Positions 36,464 to 44,521 of a stretch of 64,000 bases of DNA are shown piece after piece; within the stretch, counting starts at the first letter, position 1, and every line of letters begins with the position of its first letter. Source of the DNA: an uncultured Gammaproteobacteria bacterium (GTDB lineage Bacteria > Pseudomonadota > Gammaproteobacteria > Pseudomonadales > Pseudohongiellaceae). The position numbers were made by a program, and so were the translations under genes. The notes below the pieces were generated by a model. That model was not told the DNA's origin. It saw only the letters and a list, made by a program, of their open reading frames with translations, and searched no databases. The DNA lies in the NCBI GenBank assembly GCA_903862645.1, contig CAIOZF010000173.1, positions 1 through 64,000 on the forward strand, written 5' to 3'.

Positions 36464-38488
36464 TCAGGCGCGGGCTATGCCCGCTCCCACAGCGGCTGCG
36501 GCACTCGCGCGCTTGCGGCCACGGGCATAGCCCAGCGCCAGCGCGAAGGCAATCAGCAGGATCGGCACCAGCGCGGTGTTGACGAACTTCAGTACGGAAC
36601 CCAGTCGCTCGATGTCCTGATTGAGTTGCAACTGCACCTCGCGCAAACGGCGGCGCGTCTCCAGCTGCTGTTCGTAGAAGCGATCTACCTCGGCCTGCTG
36701 TTCCGGCAAAATCTCGTTGCCTTCGCGGTTGGCGTTGAGCGCGGCGATCTGCATCTCGGTCTGCTGCAGGTTCTCCAGCAGCACTCGTTCTTCCTCACGC
36801 AGACGGTCATCGGCCTCGCGCTGCAGATCCAGCACAGTCATGAACGGTCTGGCGAAACGCCCACGGCTGCGGATCGTCACCAGCTCGGCATTGCCCGCCA
36901 GGTTGTCCAGTGAATTCATCACGAAGTCGCCATTGCTGGCGAAAGCCTGCGGAATGCGCTGACCGAGGAAGTTCTGAATCTGCACCCACAATCTGTCGCT
37001 GAGGAAATCACTGTCGGCCACGATCAACAGGTTCACGGTGCCGGAGGATTCAGTCAGGTGGGGCGCAAGCTCTGCTGCTGGTTCTGCAGCAGCTGGCGCG
37101 GGATTCGCAGTCGGAGCGGCAGCATCCGCAGTCGCAGCATCAGCCGCAGGAGCCGGCTCCGCAATCACGGGACGGCCATTCGGGAATGCCGTCTGCACAC
37201 GTCCAGTGATGCGCGCCGCGATGGTCTGCGGACGGTTCTCGGAGACGAACTCATCCACCAGGATGCTCGGGTCTGCGAGCTGGGTGAAGAGGGTATTGGC
37301 CATCAGCATCGACTGCGCGCTGGACTGAATCAGTGGCTCGAACGTAGTGCCCGCGCCTTCGATCGGTGCCAGCGCACCCGGCGTCGAGAAATTCATCACT
37401 TGCAGCCCGGTATTGACGATGTCGTTAGCGAAGCTGGTGCGCTGTACACCCAGCATGCCGTAGTGCGCCACCGGACGACTGGAATCGCCGACATTCACCA
37501 ACAGCGCCTGTTCCGCGTCGGTCAGCACTTTGGTGCTGTCGTACTCGACACCCCAGGCGGCCAGCAACGGTTCGAGATCGGACGCGCCATTCTCGACGAA
37601 GGGCACACCGTCGGGGCCGCGCTGCGCGGTGGAGTCCGCATTCGGGTCGAGGAACACCAGCGCCTTGCCGCCACGCAGCACGTGCTGGTCAATCGCATAC
37701 AGCATCTGCTCGCTCAGCTCCTGCGGGTGCACGAGCAGCAGGATGTCGATAGCTTCATCGATCGCCTCTGCATCCGGGTCGACGCGCTGCACCTGATAGA
37801 GCTGACGCACGGAGTCCATGAACATCCACGGCTCGGTCGGCTGCATGGTCTGTTGATTAACGCCACCGTCAATCGGCAGCCCGGAGAGGAAGCCGACAAT
37901 CGGCAGCTCGGGATTGGCCACCTGGGTGATCAGCTTGGAGAACTCATACTCCAGAAATTCTTCCTGGTCGGGGCGAATCAGCGGGATGGTCTTGAAGACC
38001 TTCGGCGCCAGCGCTGCTTCTGCAGGAGTCTGCTCCGGGGCGTCTTCCGCCGGAATCGTCGCCGGGTCCACCACTACGATGCCGAAGAACACCGACTCGC
38101 CACCCTGGGTCAGCGGCACCGGCTGCACGCCATACTCACCGGCCAGATCCTCTTCTTCCGAGAACGGCACCGGATCAACGACGCGCAAGGTCAGATTGCC
38201 ATCACTGGCGATTTCCATCTCGCGCAGCAATTCCTGCACGCGCACACCATAGGTTCGCAGTTGCGGAATATCGGCGGTGGCCTCTTCGGAGTAAAAGAAC
38301 AGCATCTCCACCGGCTTCTCCAGCCCGCTGACAATATTGCGCGTGCCATCGGCCAGCGTGTAGAGATTGTCCTGCGTCAGGTCGATTCGCAGACGCGGAA
38401 AGGCACTGATGACGCCCACACTGATCAACAAAAAAACGCCGGTAAGAGCGAGGCCTGTTGCTGAAAACAAAGATCGATATTTCATCAT
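36464..38488 (-). CDS. Gld-like ABC transporter auxiliary membrane protein
   Basis: A 674-residue protein with an N-terminal transmembrane helix (residues ~10-32), a large periplasmic Gldg/ABC-type auxiliary domain (RIDLTQDNLYTLADGTRNIV, LLLVHPQELSEQMLYAIDQHVLRGGKALVFLDP), a low-complexity Ala/Pro insert around residue 465, a coiled coil (LLENLQQTEMQIAALNANRE), and a C-terminal helix (VNTALVPILLIAFALALGYA). It is the last of three genes with a permease and an ATPase, like gldG of the gliding ABC group, which is widespread without gliding. The last nine codons are formed by a REP-like repeat. Start may be 38488 or 38485 (ATGATG). Confidence 0.8.
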   Translation of the reverse strand: MMKYRSLFSATGLALTGVFLLISVGVISAFPRLRIDLTQDNLYTLADGTRNIVSGLEKPVEMLFFYSEEATADIPQLRTYGVRVQELLREMEIASDGNLTLRVVDPVPFSEEEDLAGEYGVQPVPLTQGGESVFFGIVVVDPATIPAEDAPEQTPAEAALAPKVFKTIPLIRPDQEEFLEYEFSKLITQVANPELPIVGFLSGLPIDGGVNQQTMQPTEPWMFMDSVRQLYQVQRVDPDAEAIDEAIDILLLVHPQELSEQMLYAIDQHVLRGGKALVFLDPNADSTAQRGPDGVPFVENGASDLEPLLAAWGVEYDSTKVLTDAEQALLVNVGDSSRPVAHYGMLGVQRTSFANDIVNTGLQVMNFSTPGALAPIEGAGTTFEPLIQSSAQSMLMANTLFTQLADPSILVDEFVSENRPQTIAARITGRVQTAFPNGRPVIAEPAPAADAATADAAAPTANPAPAAAEPAAELAPHLTESSGTVNLLIVADSDFLSDRLWVQIQNFLGQRIPQAFASNGDFVMNSLDNLAGNAELVTIRSRGRFARPFMTVLDLQREADDRLREEERVLLENLQQTEMQIAALNANREGNEILPEQQAEVDRFYEQQLETRRRLREVQLQLNQDIERLGSVLKFVNTALVPILLIAFALALGYARGRKRASAAAAVGAGIARA
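36470..36492. repeat. REP-like repeat forming the end of a coding sequence
   Basis: GCGGGC-TAT-GCCCGC followed by TCCCACAG, the consensus form seen elsewhere in the window. Read on the minus strand it encodes the final residues AVGAGIAR of the Gld-like auxiliary protein, whose stop lies at 36464-36466. Confidence 0.75.
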
Positions 38489-38496
38489 CGGCTCCC

Positions 38497-39228
38497 TCAA
38501 TTCGCTTTCTTGATTTCGATGACGATTGCGGACGCAAACAGCCACGAACCAATGAATATTACAAAGAACAGAATGTCACGCAGGTCGAGCACGCCCTTGC
38601 TGATGGAGTCGAAGTGCGTAAGGAAACTCAGTGCCGCCACGGCGTCGATCAGAATCTGCGGCGCCCAGCGCAGGGCGTTCAGAATGATCTCGGTGCCGGA
38701 GGCCACGAACACGAAGCAGATCGCGACGGTCAGGATGAAGGCGATCACCGAGTTGCGGGTCATCGCCGACATGCACGACCCGATGGCGAGGAAACCGCCG
38801 GCCATCAGCCAGCTGCCCAGATAGGCGGCAACGATGACGCCGTTGTCGGGGTCGCCGAGGTAGTTGACCGTGATCCAGATCGGGAAGGTCAGCAGCAGTG
38901 CGACGCCGCTGAGTGCCCACGCTGCCAAGAACTTGCCCAGCACTGCGTCGGACAGCGTCACCGGTAACGTCATCAACAGTTCGATGGTGCCGGACTTGCG
39001 CTCATCGGCCCACAGGCCCATGGCGATGGCCGGAATCATGAACAGATACAGCCAGGGGTGGAAACTGAAGAACGGCATCAGGTCGGCCTGGCCACGGACG
39101 TAGAAGCCGCCCATGTCGAAGGTGAAGATGCCGCTCATGACCAGAAAGATCACGATGAACACATAGGCGAGCGGCGTGGCGAAATAGCCAGCCAGCTCCC
39201 GCTTGAAGATGATTCCCATATTTTTCAT
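38497..39228 (-). CDS. Gld-like ABC transporter permease
   Basis: A 243-residue ABC-2 type permease with six predicted helices: LAYVFIVIFLVMSGIFTF, LYLFMIPAIAMGLWADERKSGTIELL, the VTLSDAVLGKFLAAW coupling segment, VALLLTFPIWI, GFLAIGSCMSAMTRNSVIAF, and a final C-terminal helix. ADERKSGTIELLLTLPV is typical of GldF-type permeases. It lies between the ATPase (stop 4 bases upstream of its start) and the auxiliary subunit (8 bases downstream). Confidence 0.88.
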   Translation of the reverse strand: MKNMGIIFKRELAGYFATPLAYVFIVIFLVMSGIFTFDMGGFYVRGQADLMPFFSFHPWLYLFMIPAIAMGLWADERKSGTIELLMTLPVTLSDAVLGKFLAAWALSGVALLLTFPIWITVNYLGDPDNGVIVAAYLGSWLMAGGFLAIGSCMSAMTRNSVIAFILTVAICFVFVASGTEIILNALRWAPQILIDAVAALSFLTHFDSISKGVLDLRDILFFVIFIGSWLFASAIVIEIKKAN

Positions 39229-39232
39229 GTCG

Positions 39233-40225
39233 TTAACCCTGCTGCTGGTTGGCTGATTGGCGAGAGGCGCGGGCGCCGCGCGAGGTTCCAGGCTGCGACG
39301 CGGCCCCTTGCGATGTCACACTGCGGAAGAAGTGTTCCAGCAGCCCCTCCACCAGATGAAATTCGGCCACTGGCCAATGTTCGCTCTGCACACGGTCCAG
39401 CACCTTGCTGAAAATCTGCTTGCCCGGTACCGGAATGATGATGAAGCGGCGGCGCTCTTCGTCGCTCGGCTCGATGTCGGCCACCTCCTCTACTCCCTCC
39501 AGCGCGGCGGCGAGATCGAAGTCCTGGGTCAGTTGGATACTCACGGCCCCGAACAGATGCGAACGGGCCTCCAGCTCCTTCGGCGTGCCATCGGCCACGA
39601 TCCGGCCGGCCGCGATGATGATGGCGCGGGTGCACACGGCACTGACTTCTTCGAGGATGTGAGTGGAGATGACGACGATGCGGTCACGAGCGAGGTCGCG
39701 GATAAGCTGACGAACCTGGTGTTTCTGGTTGGGATCGAGGCCGTCGGTGGGCTCATCGAGAATCAGCACCTTGGGATCATGAATGATCGCCTGGGCCAGG
39801 CCGACGCGGCGCTTGAAGCCCTTGGAGAGCGTGTCGATGGTCTTGTGGCAGACCTCGCCCAGCTCCACCTCGCGGACCACCTTGGCGATGCGCCGTTTCT
39901 TCTCCTCGCCGGAGAAGCCGCGCACGGCTGCGATGAATTCGAGAAACTCCATCACCGTCATGTCCGGGTAGCTGGGGGCCCCTTCCGGCAGGTAGCCGAT
40001 CAGGGATTTCACTGCCAGAGGATCGGTGGCGATATCGTGTCCGTGGACCGTGACCGAGCCAGAGCTGGCGCCGAGAAACCCGGTAATGATCTTCATGGTG
40101 GTGGACTTGCCGGCGCCGTTGGGGCCGAGAAACCCGAGCACTTCTCCCTCTTCCACCGTGAAACTCAAATCATCAATCGCCGTAAAACCATCAAACGTCT
40201 TGGTTAAGTGACTAATTTCAATCAT
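39233..40225 (-). CDS. Gld-like ABC transporter ATP-binding protein
   Basis: A 330-residue ATPase. Walker A is GPNGAGKSTTMKII, the Q-loop region is GYLPEGAPSYPDMTV, the signature is LSKGFKRRVGLAQA, Walker B is VLILDEPTDGLDPNQ, and the switch His is VISTHILEEV. The C-terminal ~110 residues carry an extra domain (FIIIPVPGKQIFSKVLDRVQ) as in GldA/CcmA-like export ATPases, and a basic Gln-rich tail. First gene of the operon, read from the promoter at 40348-40376. Confidence 0.9.
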   Translation of the reverse strand: MIEISHLTKTFDGFTAIDDLSFTVEEGEVLGFLGPNGAGKSTTMKIITGFLGASSGSVTVHGHDIATDPLAVKSLIGYLPEGAPSYPDMTVMEFLEFIAAVRGFSGEEKKRRIAKVVREVELGEVCHKTIDTLSKGFKRRVGLAQAIIHDPKVLILDEPTDGLDPNQKHQVRQLIRDLARDRIVVISTHILEEVSAVCTRAIIIAAGRIVADGTPKELEARSHLFGAVSIQLTQDFDLAAALEGVEEVADIEPSDEERRRFIIIPVPGKQIFSKVLDRVQSEHWPVAEFHLVEGLLEHFFRSVTSQGAASQPGTSRGARASRQSANQQQG

Positions 40226-40337
40226 ATTTTATTATTCCGTAAACGTTGTTGCGAAATACTGAACCACTGGAACGCGGAGTTCCACCGCACGGGATTGCAG
40301 CACGCTGGCCACCATCACCGCCTGTCACCGGAAAAAG

Positions 40338-40376
40338 TTGAGGCGCCAATATAGGCGCCTCAATCTCACTTTTCAA
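40338..40376 (-). promoter_or_regulatory. promoter of the Gld-like operon with palindrome around the -10 box
   Basis: On the minus strand TTGAAA (40376-40371) and TATATT (40353-40348) are exactly 17 bases apart, a near-consensus sigma70 promoter. The -10 box is the 6-base loop of a perfect 10-base palindrome, TTGAGGCGCC / GGCGCCTCAA (40338-40347 and 40354-40363). A repressor bound there would block the promoter. The same palindrome followed by CTTTTT could alternatively act as a hairpin near the transcript start. Confidence 0.6.
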
Positions 40377-40479
40377 GGCGCGTGACTTTTCGTTACAGTT
40401 CGTAAAAATATGTCGTTTTTCCGATAGTTGCGCGGATATACACAATCTCCCGGCATGGCTTTTGCAGAAACTCTGCGGG

Positions 40480-40485
40480 TATAAT
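40480..40485 (+). promoter_or_regulatory. -10 element of the lptM-lysA promoter
   Basis: A consensus TATAAT lies 55 bases before the lptM start, in the context GGGTATAATCGCCGC, which also resembles the region before argH. A -35 box is not clear (TTTTGC at slightly long or short spacing). Confidence 0.5.
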
Positions 40486-40540
40486 CGCCGCACCGAAACC
40501 GCCCATAGAAACCGTTAAATCGAAAGAAAGTGAGCTCCTC

Positions 40541-40678
40541 ATGCGCCTGTTCCTGATCGTTATCCTGGCCGCTGGCCTGTGCAGCTGTGGCCAGAAGGGC
40601 CCCCTGCAGCGGCCGGACCAGACTGCCCTGCACTCAGATGTGCGGGTTGTGATCGACGCTGACACTGCCGTCAGCTGA
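40541..40678 (+). CDS. lptM: LPS-translocon maturation lipoprotein LptM (YifL)
   Basis: A 45-residue lipoprotein. The signal sequence MRLFLIVILAAGLCSC ends in a lipobox (LCSC) and is followed by GQKGPLQRPD, the conserved CGxKGPL mark of LptM. LptM assists disulfide maturation of LptD. The short spacer to lysA (40 bases) reproduces the lptM-lysA-dapF order of Pseudomonas. The usual divergent cyaY is missing. The ribosome site AAAGAAAGTGAG precedes the ATG. Confidence 0.9.
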   Translation: MRLFLIVILAAGLCSCGQKGPLQRPDQTALHSDVRVVIDADTAVS

Positions 40679-40718
40679 CGCTCACCCCACCACCCCAGAA
40701 CGCCAGGTAGCTTTTCCC

Positions 40719-41972
40719 ATGGACGCTTTTCAATACCGAGACAATCACCTGTTTGCCGAGGACATCTCCGTGGCCGAGATCGCCCGTCGTCACGGCACGC
40801 CCTGCTATATCTATTCCCGCGCCGCTCTGGAGCAGAACCTGCTGGCCTATGAGAAAGCACTCGCAGGCAGCAGGCACCTGACCTGTTTCGCCGTGAAGGC
40901 CAATTCCAACCTGGCCGTGCTCAATGTGCTGGCCCGGCTGGGCGCCGGTTTCGACATCGTCTCCGGCGGCGAACTTGAGCGCGTAATGCGGGCCGGCGGC
41001 GATCCCGGCAAAGTGATATTTTCAGGCCTGGGCAAGACCGAGGACGAGATCGCCCAAGCGCTGGAGCTGGGCATCCTGTGTTTCAACATCGAATCCGAAC
41101 CGGAACTGGACCGTATCAATGCGGTGGCCGCCCGCGTCGGCCGCCGCGCCTCAATCTCTCTGCGCGTGAACCCGGACGTGGATGCAGGCACCCATCCATA
41201 CATCTCCACCGGCATGAAGGAGAACAAGTTTGGTATCGCCATCGACAGCGCCGTCGCCGTATACCAGCGCGCCGCGCAGATGAGCCACATCGACGTGGTG
41301 GGCGTGGACTGCCATATCGGCTCCCAGCTCACCAACATAGAACCCTACCTCGACGCCATCGACCGCGTGCTGCTGCTGGTAGACCGCCTCGCGGCGCTGG
41401 GCATCCGCATTCACCACTTCGACATGGGAGGCGGACTGGGCGTGTGCTATCGCGATGAGCAGCCCCCGGCGCCCTCCGAACTGATCCAGGCCGTGCTCGG
41501 CAAACTGGCCGGCCGCCACCTGACGCTGTGTCTGGAGCCGGGCCGCTCGATCTGCGCCAATGCCGGGCTGTTCGTGACCAAGGTGGAGTATTTAAAGCTT
41601 ACCCCGCACAAGAATTTTGCTATTGTTGACGGCGCCATGAATGACCTGCTCAGGCCCGCGCTGTACGGCGCCTGGCAGAATATCGTGCCCGTGCACAGAA
41701 GCCCGGACGGCGTGTTGACCTCTCGCAGTTACGACGTGGTCGGCCCTGTCTGCGAGTCGGCCGACTTTCTCGGCAAGGATCGCAGCCTGGCTATTGCGCA
41801 GGGCGACCTGCTGGCAGTGCGCAGCGCCGGTGCCTATGGCTTTGTGATGAGTTCGAACTACAACACCCGCAACCGCGTGGCGGAGATCATGGTGGATGGC
41901 GCGACGGCCACCGTGGTGAGACAGCGCGAGACATTGGAATATCAGCTTTCGTTGGAGTCGGTGCTGCCCTGA
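40719..41972 (+). CDS. lysA: diaminopimelate decarboxylase LysA
   Basis: A 417-residue fold III PLP enzyme producing L-lysine from meso-DAP. The PLP lysine lies in CFAVKANSNLAVLN, the glycine-rich phosphate-binding loop in DMGGGLGVCY, EPGRSICANAG contributes cofactor contacts, and VCESADFLGKDR carries the active-site Cys of the partner subunit. GAYGFVMSSNYNTRNR is at the C terminus. It is followed by dapF, which supplies its substrate. Confidence 0.96.
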   Translation: MDAFQYRDNHLFAEDISVAEIARRHGTPCYIYSRAALEQNLLAYEKALAGSRHLTCFAVKANSNLAVLNVLARLGAGFDIVSGGELERVMRAGGDPGKVIFSGLGKTEDEIAQALELGILCFNIESEPELDRINAVAARVGRRASISLRVNPDVDAGTHPYISTGMKENKFGIAIDSAVAVYQRAAQMSHIDVVGVDCHIGSQLTNIEPYLDAIDRVLLLVDRLAALGIRIHHFDMGGGLGVCYRDEQPPAPSELIQAVLGKLAGRHLTLCLEPGRSICANAGLFVTKVEYLKLTPHKNFAIVDGAMNDLLRPALYGAWQNIVPVHRSPDGVLTSRSYDVVGPVCESADFLGKDRSLAIAQGDLLAVRSAGAYGFVMSSNYNTRNRVAEIMVDGATATVVRQRETLEYQLSLESVLP

Positions 41973-42030
41973 TGTGGGAGCTTGCCTGCAAGTGATGCAA
42001 AAAGAATCGCGGGCTATCCCGCTCCCACAG
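41973..42030. repeat. REP-like element between lysA and dapF
   Basis: TGTGGGAGC (41973-41981) and GCTCCCACA (42021-42029) form the outer arms, and GCGGG / CCCGC (42009-42022) form an inner stem with a CTAT loop. The right half is the same GCGGGCTATCCCGCTCCCACAG type as at 36470. It begins immediately after the lysA stop codon. Confidence 0.75.
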
Positions 42031-42048
42031 GAATAGACACGAACACCT

Positions 42049-42897
42049 ATGCAACTACCTTTCACCAAAATGCACGGCCTCGGCAACGACTTCGTGGTGC
42101 TCGATCTTATCTCGCACCCGGTCAAGCTTAGCCCCGCACAAATCAGGAAGATGGCCGACCGCCACTTCGGCATCGGCTTCGACCAGATGCTGCTCATCGA
42201 ACCGCCGAGCCAGCCGGATGTCGACTTCGACTACCGCATCTACAACAACGACGGCAGCGAAGTGGAACACTGTGGCAATGGTGCGCGCTGCTTCGCTCGC
42301 TTCGTGCTCGACAAAGGCCTGACCGCCCGCAACCCGATTCGCGTGAAGACGGTGAACCGTATTCTTACGCTCAAGGTCGAGAGCGATGGGCTGGTCACCG
42401 TAGACATGGGCATGCCGGATTTCAGCCCGACCTCGCTGCCCTTCAGGGGCATGCAGGCACCACAACACGAGCGCAGCCTGACGATCGATGGCGCGCAACA
42501 CACCGTGAGCTTCCGAGTCGTCTCTGTCGGCAATCCTCACGCGGTGATCGTAGTCGATGATCTGGACACCACGCCGGTACAGGCCATCGGCACAGCACTT
42601 GGCAGCCACCCGGATTTTCCGAGGGGTGTGAACGTCGGCTTCATACAGATTCTAGACAAAGACACCTTCAAGCTGCGCGTCTATGAGCGTGGTGCGGGCG
42701 AGACCATTGCCTGTGGCACTGGCGCCTGTGCGGCGATGGTGGCCGCGCGCGCGGCGGGCCTGCTCAATGCGGACGCACTGGGCCGTCTCACTGGCGGTGA
42801 TCTGCGCCTGAGCTGGGCAGGTGATGGTCACGCGATTATCATGTGCGGCCCGGCGACCACAGTCTTCGAAGGCAGTATCGATACGCACGATTTGTAA
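42049..42897 (+). CDS. dapF: diaminopimelate epimerase DapF
   Basis: A 282-residue cofactor-independent epimerase converting LL-DAP to meso-DAP. The two catalytic cysteines are in EHCGNGARCFARF and ETIACGTGACAAMVAA. The N-terminal FTKMHGLGNDFVVLD is typical. It acts directly before LysA in lysine and peptidoglycan synthesis. Confidence 0.96.
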   Translation: MQLPFTKMHGLGNDFVVLDLISHPVKLSPAQIRKMADRHFGIGFDQMLLIEPPSQPDVDFDYRIYNNDGSEVEHCGNGARCFARFVLDKGLTARNPIRVKTVNRILTLKVESDGLVTVDMGMPDFSPTSLPFRGMQAPQHERSLTIDGAQHTVSFRVVSVGNPHAVIVVDDLDTTPVQAIGTALGSHPDFPRGVNVGFIQILDKDTFKLRVYERGAGETIACGTGACAAMVAARAAGLLNADALGRLTGGDLRLSWAGDGHAIIMCGPATTVFEGSIDTHDL

Positions 42898-42953
42898 GCT
42901 GCATTTTATGAGTGCCAGAACCCCACTATAACAGCCAAAGGCATCGACCCAGT

Positions 42954-43679
42954 ATGACCAGCGAGACTTTTCCCCAGCAAAACCCCAGCCGCAGTTCCGA
43001 TCATTCTGACAAGAAGCCGTTGACGGCCGACCAGGTTGCCGCCTATCTGAAGGAAAACCCCGACTTCTTCATCAACAGGGATAGCCTGCTGGCGGAGATC
43101 ACACTGCCGCACGAGAGCGGCAAGGCCATCTCGTTGCTGGAACGACAGGTCCGCGTGTTGCGTGAACGCAGCATCGAGTCGCGCATCACCCTGAACACAC
43201 TGCTGGAAAACGCCAGATACAATGATCAGCTCTTCAATGTCACCCGCGCCCTGATCATCGCGCTGCTGATGGAAGACGAGGTTGCCCAGATCGCCAGCGC
43301 CACCGAAGCGAACCTGTGCACCCAGCCAGGCATCGACGCCTGCAGCGTGATCCTGTTCCAAGGCGACCATCTCCGCAACGTCGAACACATGCGTCTGGAG
43401 TCAGCCGAATTTCTGCAGCCGAATTTCCCCACGCTGTTACGTGACCGCCGCACCATGTGCCGTGCTATCGACAAAGAGACCGCAACCTTCCTGTTCCCGC
43501 ACCACGGTAGCGGCAGCATCCGCTCGGCAGCCTTGTGCCCGATCGGCCGCGAGAGAATGCTCGGCGTGCTCGCCATCGGCAACAAGGCCAAAGACTATTT
43601 CAACGAGGGCCTGGACACCATGTTCCTCGACTTCATCGGCGAAGTGCTTGAGTCGATCATCATTCGCAAGATCAACTGA
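42954..43679 (+). CDS. DUF484 (GAF-like) family protein
   Basis: A 241-residue protein with a polar N terminus, then LTADQVAAYLKENPDFFINR and LLERQVRVLRERS (helical, coiled-coil), and a GAF-like C-terminal half (LCPIGRERMLGVLAIGNKAKDYF). The DUF484 family lies between dapF and xerC in Pseudomonas and enterobacteria. Function is unknown. Here xerC does not follow. Start at 42954 fits the family. An in-frame GTG at 42912 is less likely. Confidence 0.88.
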   Translation: MTSETFPQQNPSRSSDHSDKKPLTADQVAAYLKENPDFFINRDSLLAEITLPHESGKAISLLERQVRVLRERSIESRITLNTLLENARYNDQLFNVTRALIIALLMEDEVAQIASATEANLCTQPGIDACSVILFQGDHLRNVEHMRLESAEFLQPNFPTLLRDRRTMCRAIDKETATFLFPHHGSGSIRSAALCPIGRERMLGVLAIGNKAKDYFNEGLDTMFLDFIGEVLESIIIRKIN

Positions 43680-43687
43680 GTGTCACC

Positions 43688-44521
43688 ATGGAATCACGAT
43701 TGACTCCCTACCAGGCCGTGCCGCTGATTGAGTGCACAGCGGCGTTGGTCTTCGCGCCCCATCCTGATGATGAGACGCTTGGTTGTGGGGGCCTGCTGGC
43801 CGCTTATCGCGCGGCGGGAATTCCAACGCACGCCGTTATCGTGACCTCTGGGGATTTTGGTGAACACGGCAAGGTGGGCAGTGCCGCGCGCGAGGCGGAG
43901 ACCCGTGCTGCCGCCGAGGTACTCGGCATCGACACGCTTACATTCTGGCGTGAATCCGACCGCGGTGTGACCTGCGACGAACGTACCATTGCCGCCGCTC
44001 GCCAGGCGATTCTCGCAGCCAACGCCGACTTGATTCTGACGCCCTCCTTCCACGAGATTCACCCGGATCATCGCGCCACCGCCTGGATTGTCATCGAGGC
44101 CACCCGGCGCCTCGCAGAAGAGGGCCGCAACCTGCGTGTGGCGATGTACGAAGTTGGCGCGCCGCTGCACCGCGTCGATGTGCTGGTAGACATCACCGCA
44201 CACGCAGCCGCCAAGCGCGATGCCATCGCGAAATATGTCTCGCAGCTGAGCATTCAGCCCTACGACGCAGTGATCTTTTCTCTGAACCATTTCCGCACCT
44301 ACACATTGCCCATTACTGTCCGTTACGCCGAGGCGTTTTGTATTCTCGACGGCGCTACACTGCGCGAGCCTGCGCTGATCATCGAGGCGGAACTTCTGCG
44401 GCAGGAGCGCCTGGGGCTGGTGACAGTGCAGATGCCGGACAGCTTTCGCAAGGAAGAGCTTCACAAGTTGGCTCAATCCAAGCGTTCATTAATGGATCGA
44501 TTGCTGGGGCGCCAGCAATGA
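43688..44521 (+). CDS. PIG-L family deacetylase (LmbE-like)
   Basis: A 277-residue zinc-dependent N-acetylglucosaminyl deacetylase-like protein. The metal motif is FAPHPDDETLGCGG near residue 24, and the second part is FHEIHPDHRATAW near residue 122. FWRESDRGV and the terminal QERLGLVTVQ are also seen. It likely removes an acetyl group from a glycan or glycolipid intermediate. It stands where xerC is expected and overlaps the giant glycosyltransferase gene by 4 bases (ATGA), so the two are probably cotranslated and act on the same product. Confidence 0.88.
   Translation: MESRLTPYQAVPLIECTAALVFAPHPDDETLGCGGLLAAYRAAGIPTHAVIVTSGDFGEHGKVGSAAREAETRAAAEVLGIDTLTFWRESDRGVTCDERTIAAARQAILAANADLILTPSFHEIHPDHRATAWIVIEATRRLAEEGRNLRVAMYEVGAPLHRVDVLVDITAHAAAKRDAIAKYVSQLSIQPYDAVIFSLNHFRTYTLPITVRYAEAFCILDGATLREPALIIEAELLRQERLGLVTVQMPDSFRKEELHKLAQSKRSLMDRLLGRQQ

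Noticed and set aside
37058-38464. 468-codon open frame antisense to the Gld-like auxiliary gene
   Set aside because: Low-information His/Arg/Gln-rich composition typical of reverse frames; the sense gene has clear domains and operon context.
40338-40363. Intrinsic terminator on the minus strand
   Set aside because: Although CTTTTT follows the hairpin, no gene is transcribed into it from the right, and the loop is exactly the -10 of a 17-bp-spaced promoter, so an operator is the simpler reading.
44338-44517. 60-codon N-terminal extension of the giant glycosyltransferase
   Set aside because: It overlaps the PIG-L gene in another frame; the ATG at 44518 gives the classic ATGA coupling and directly precedes a normal N terminus.
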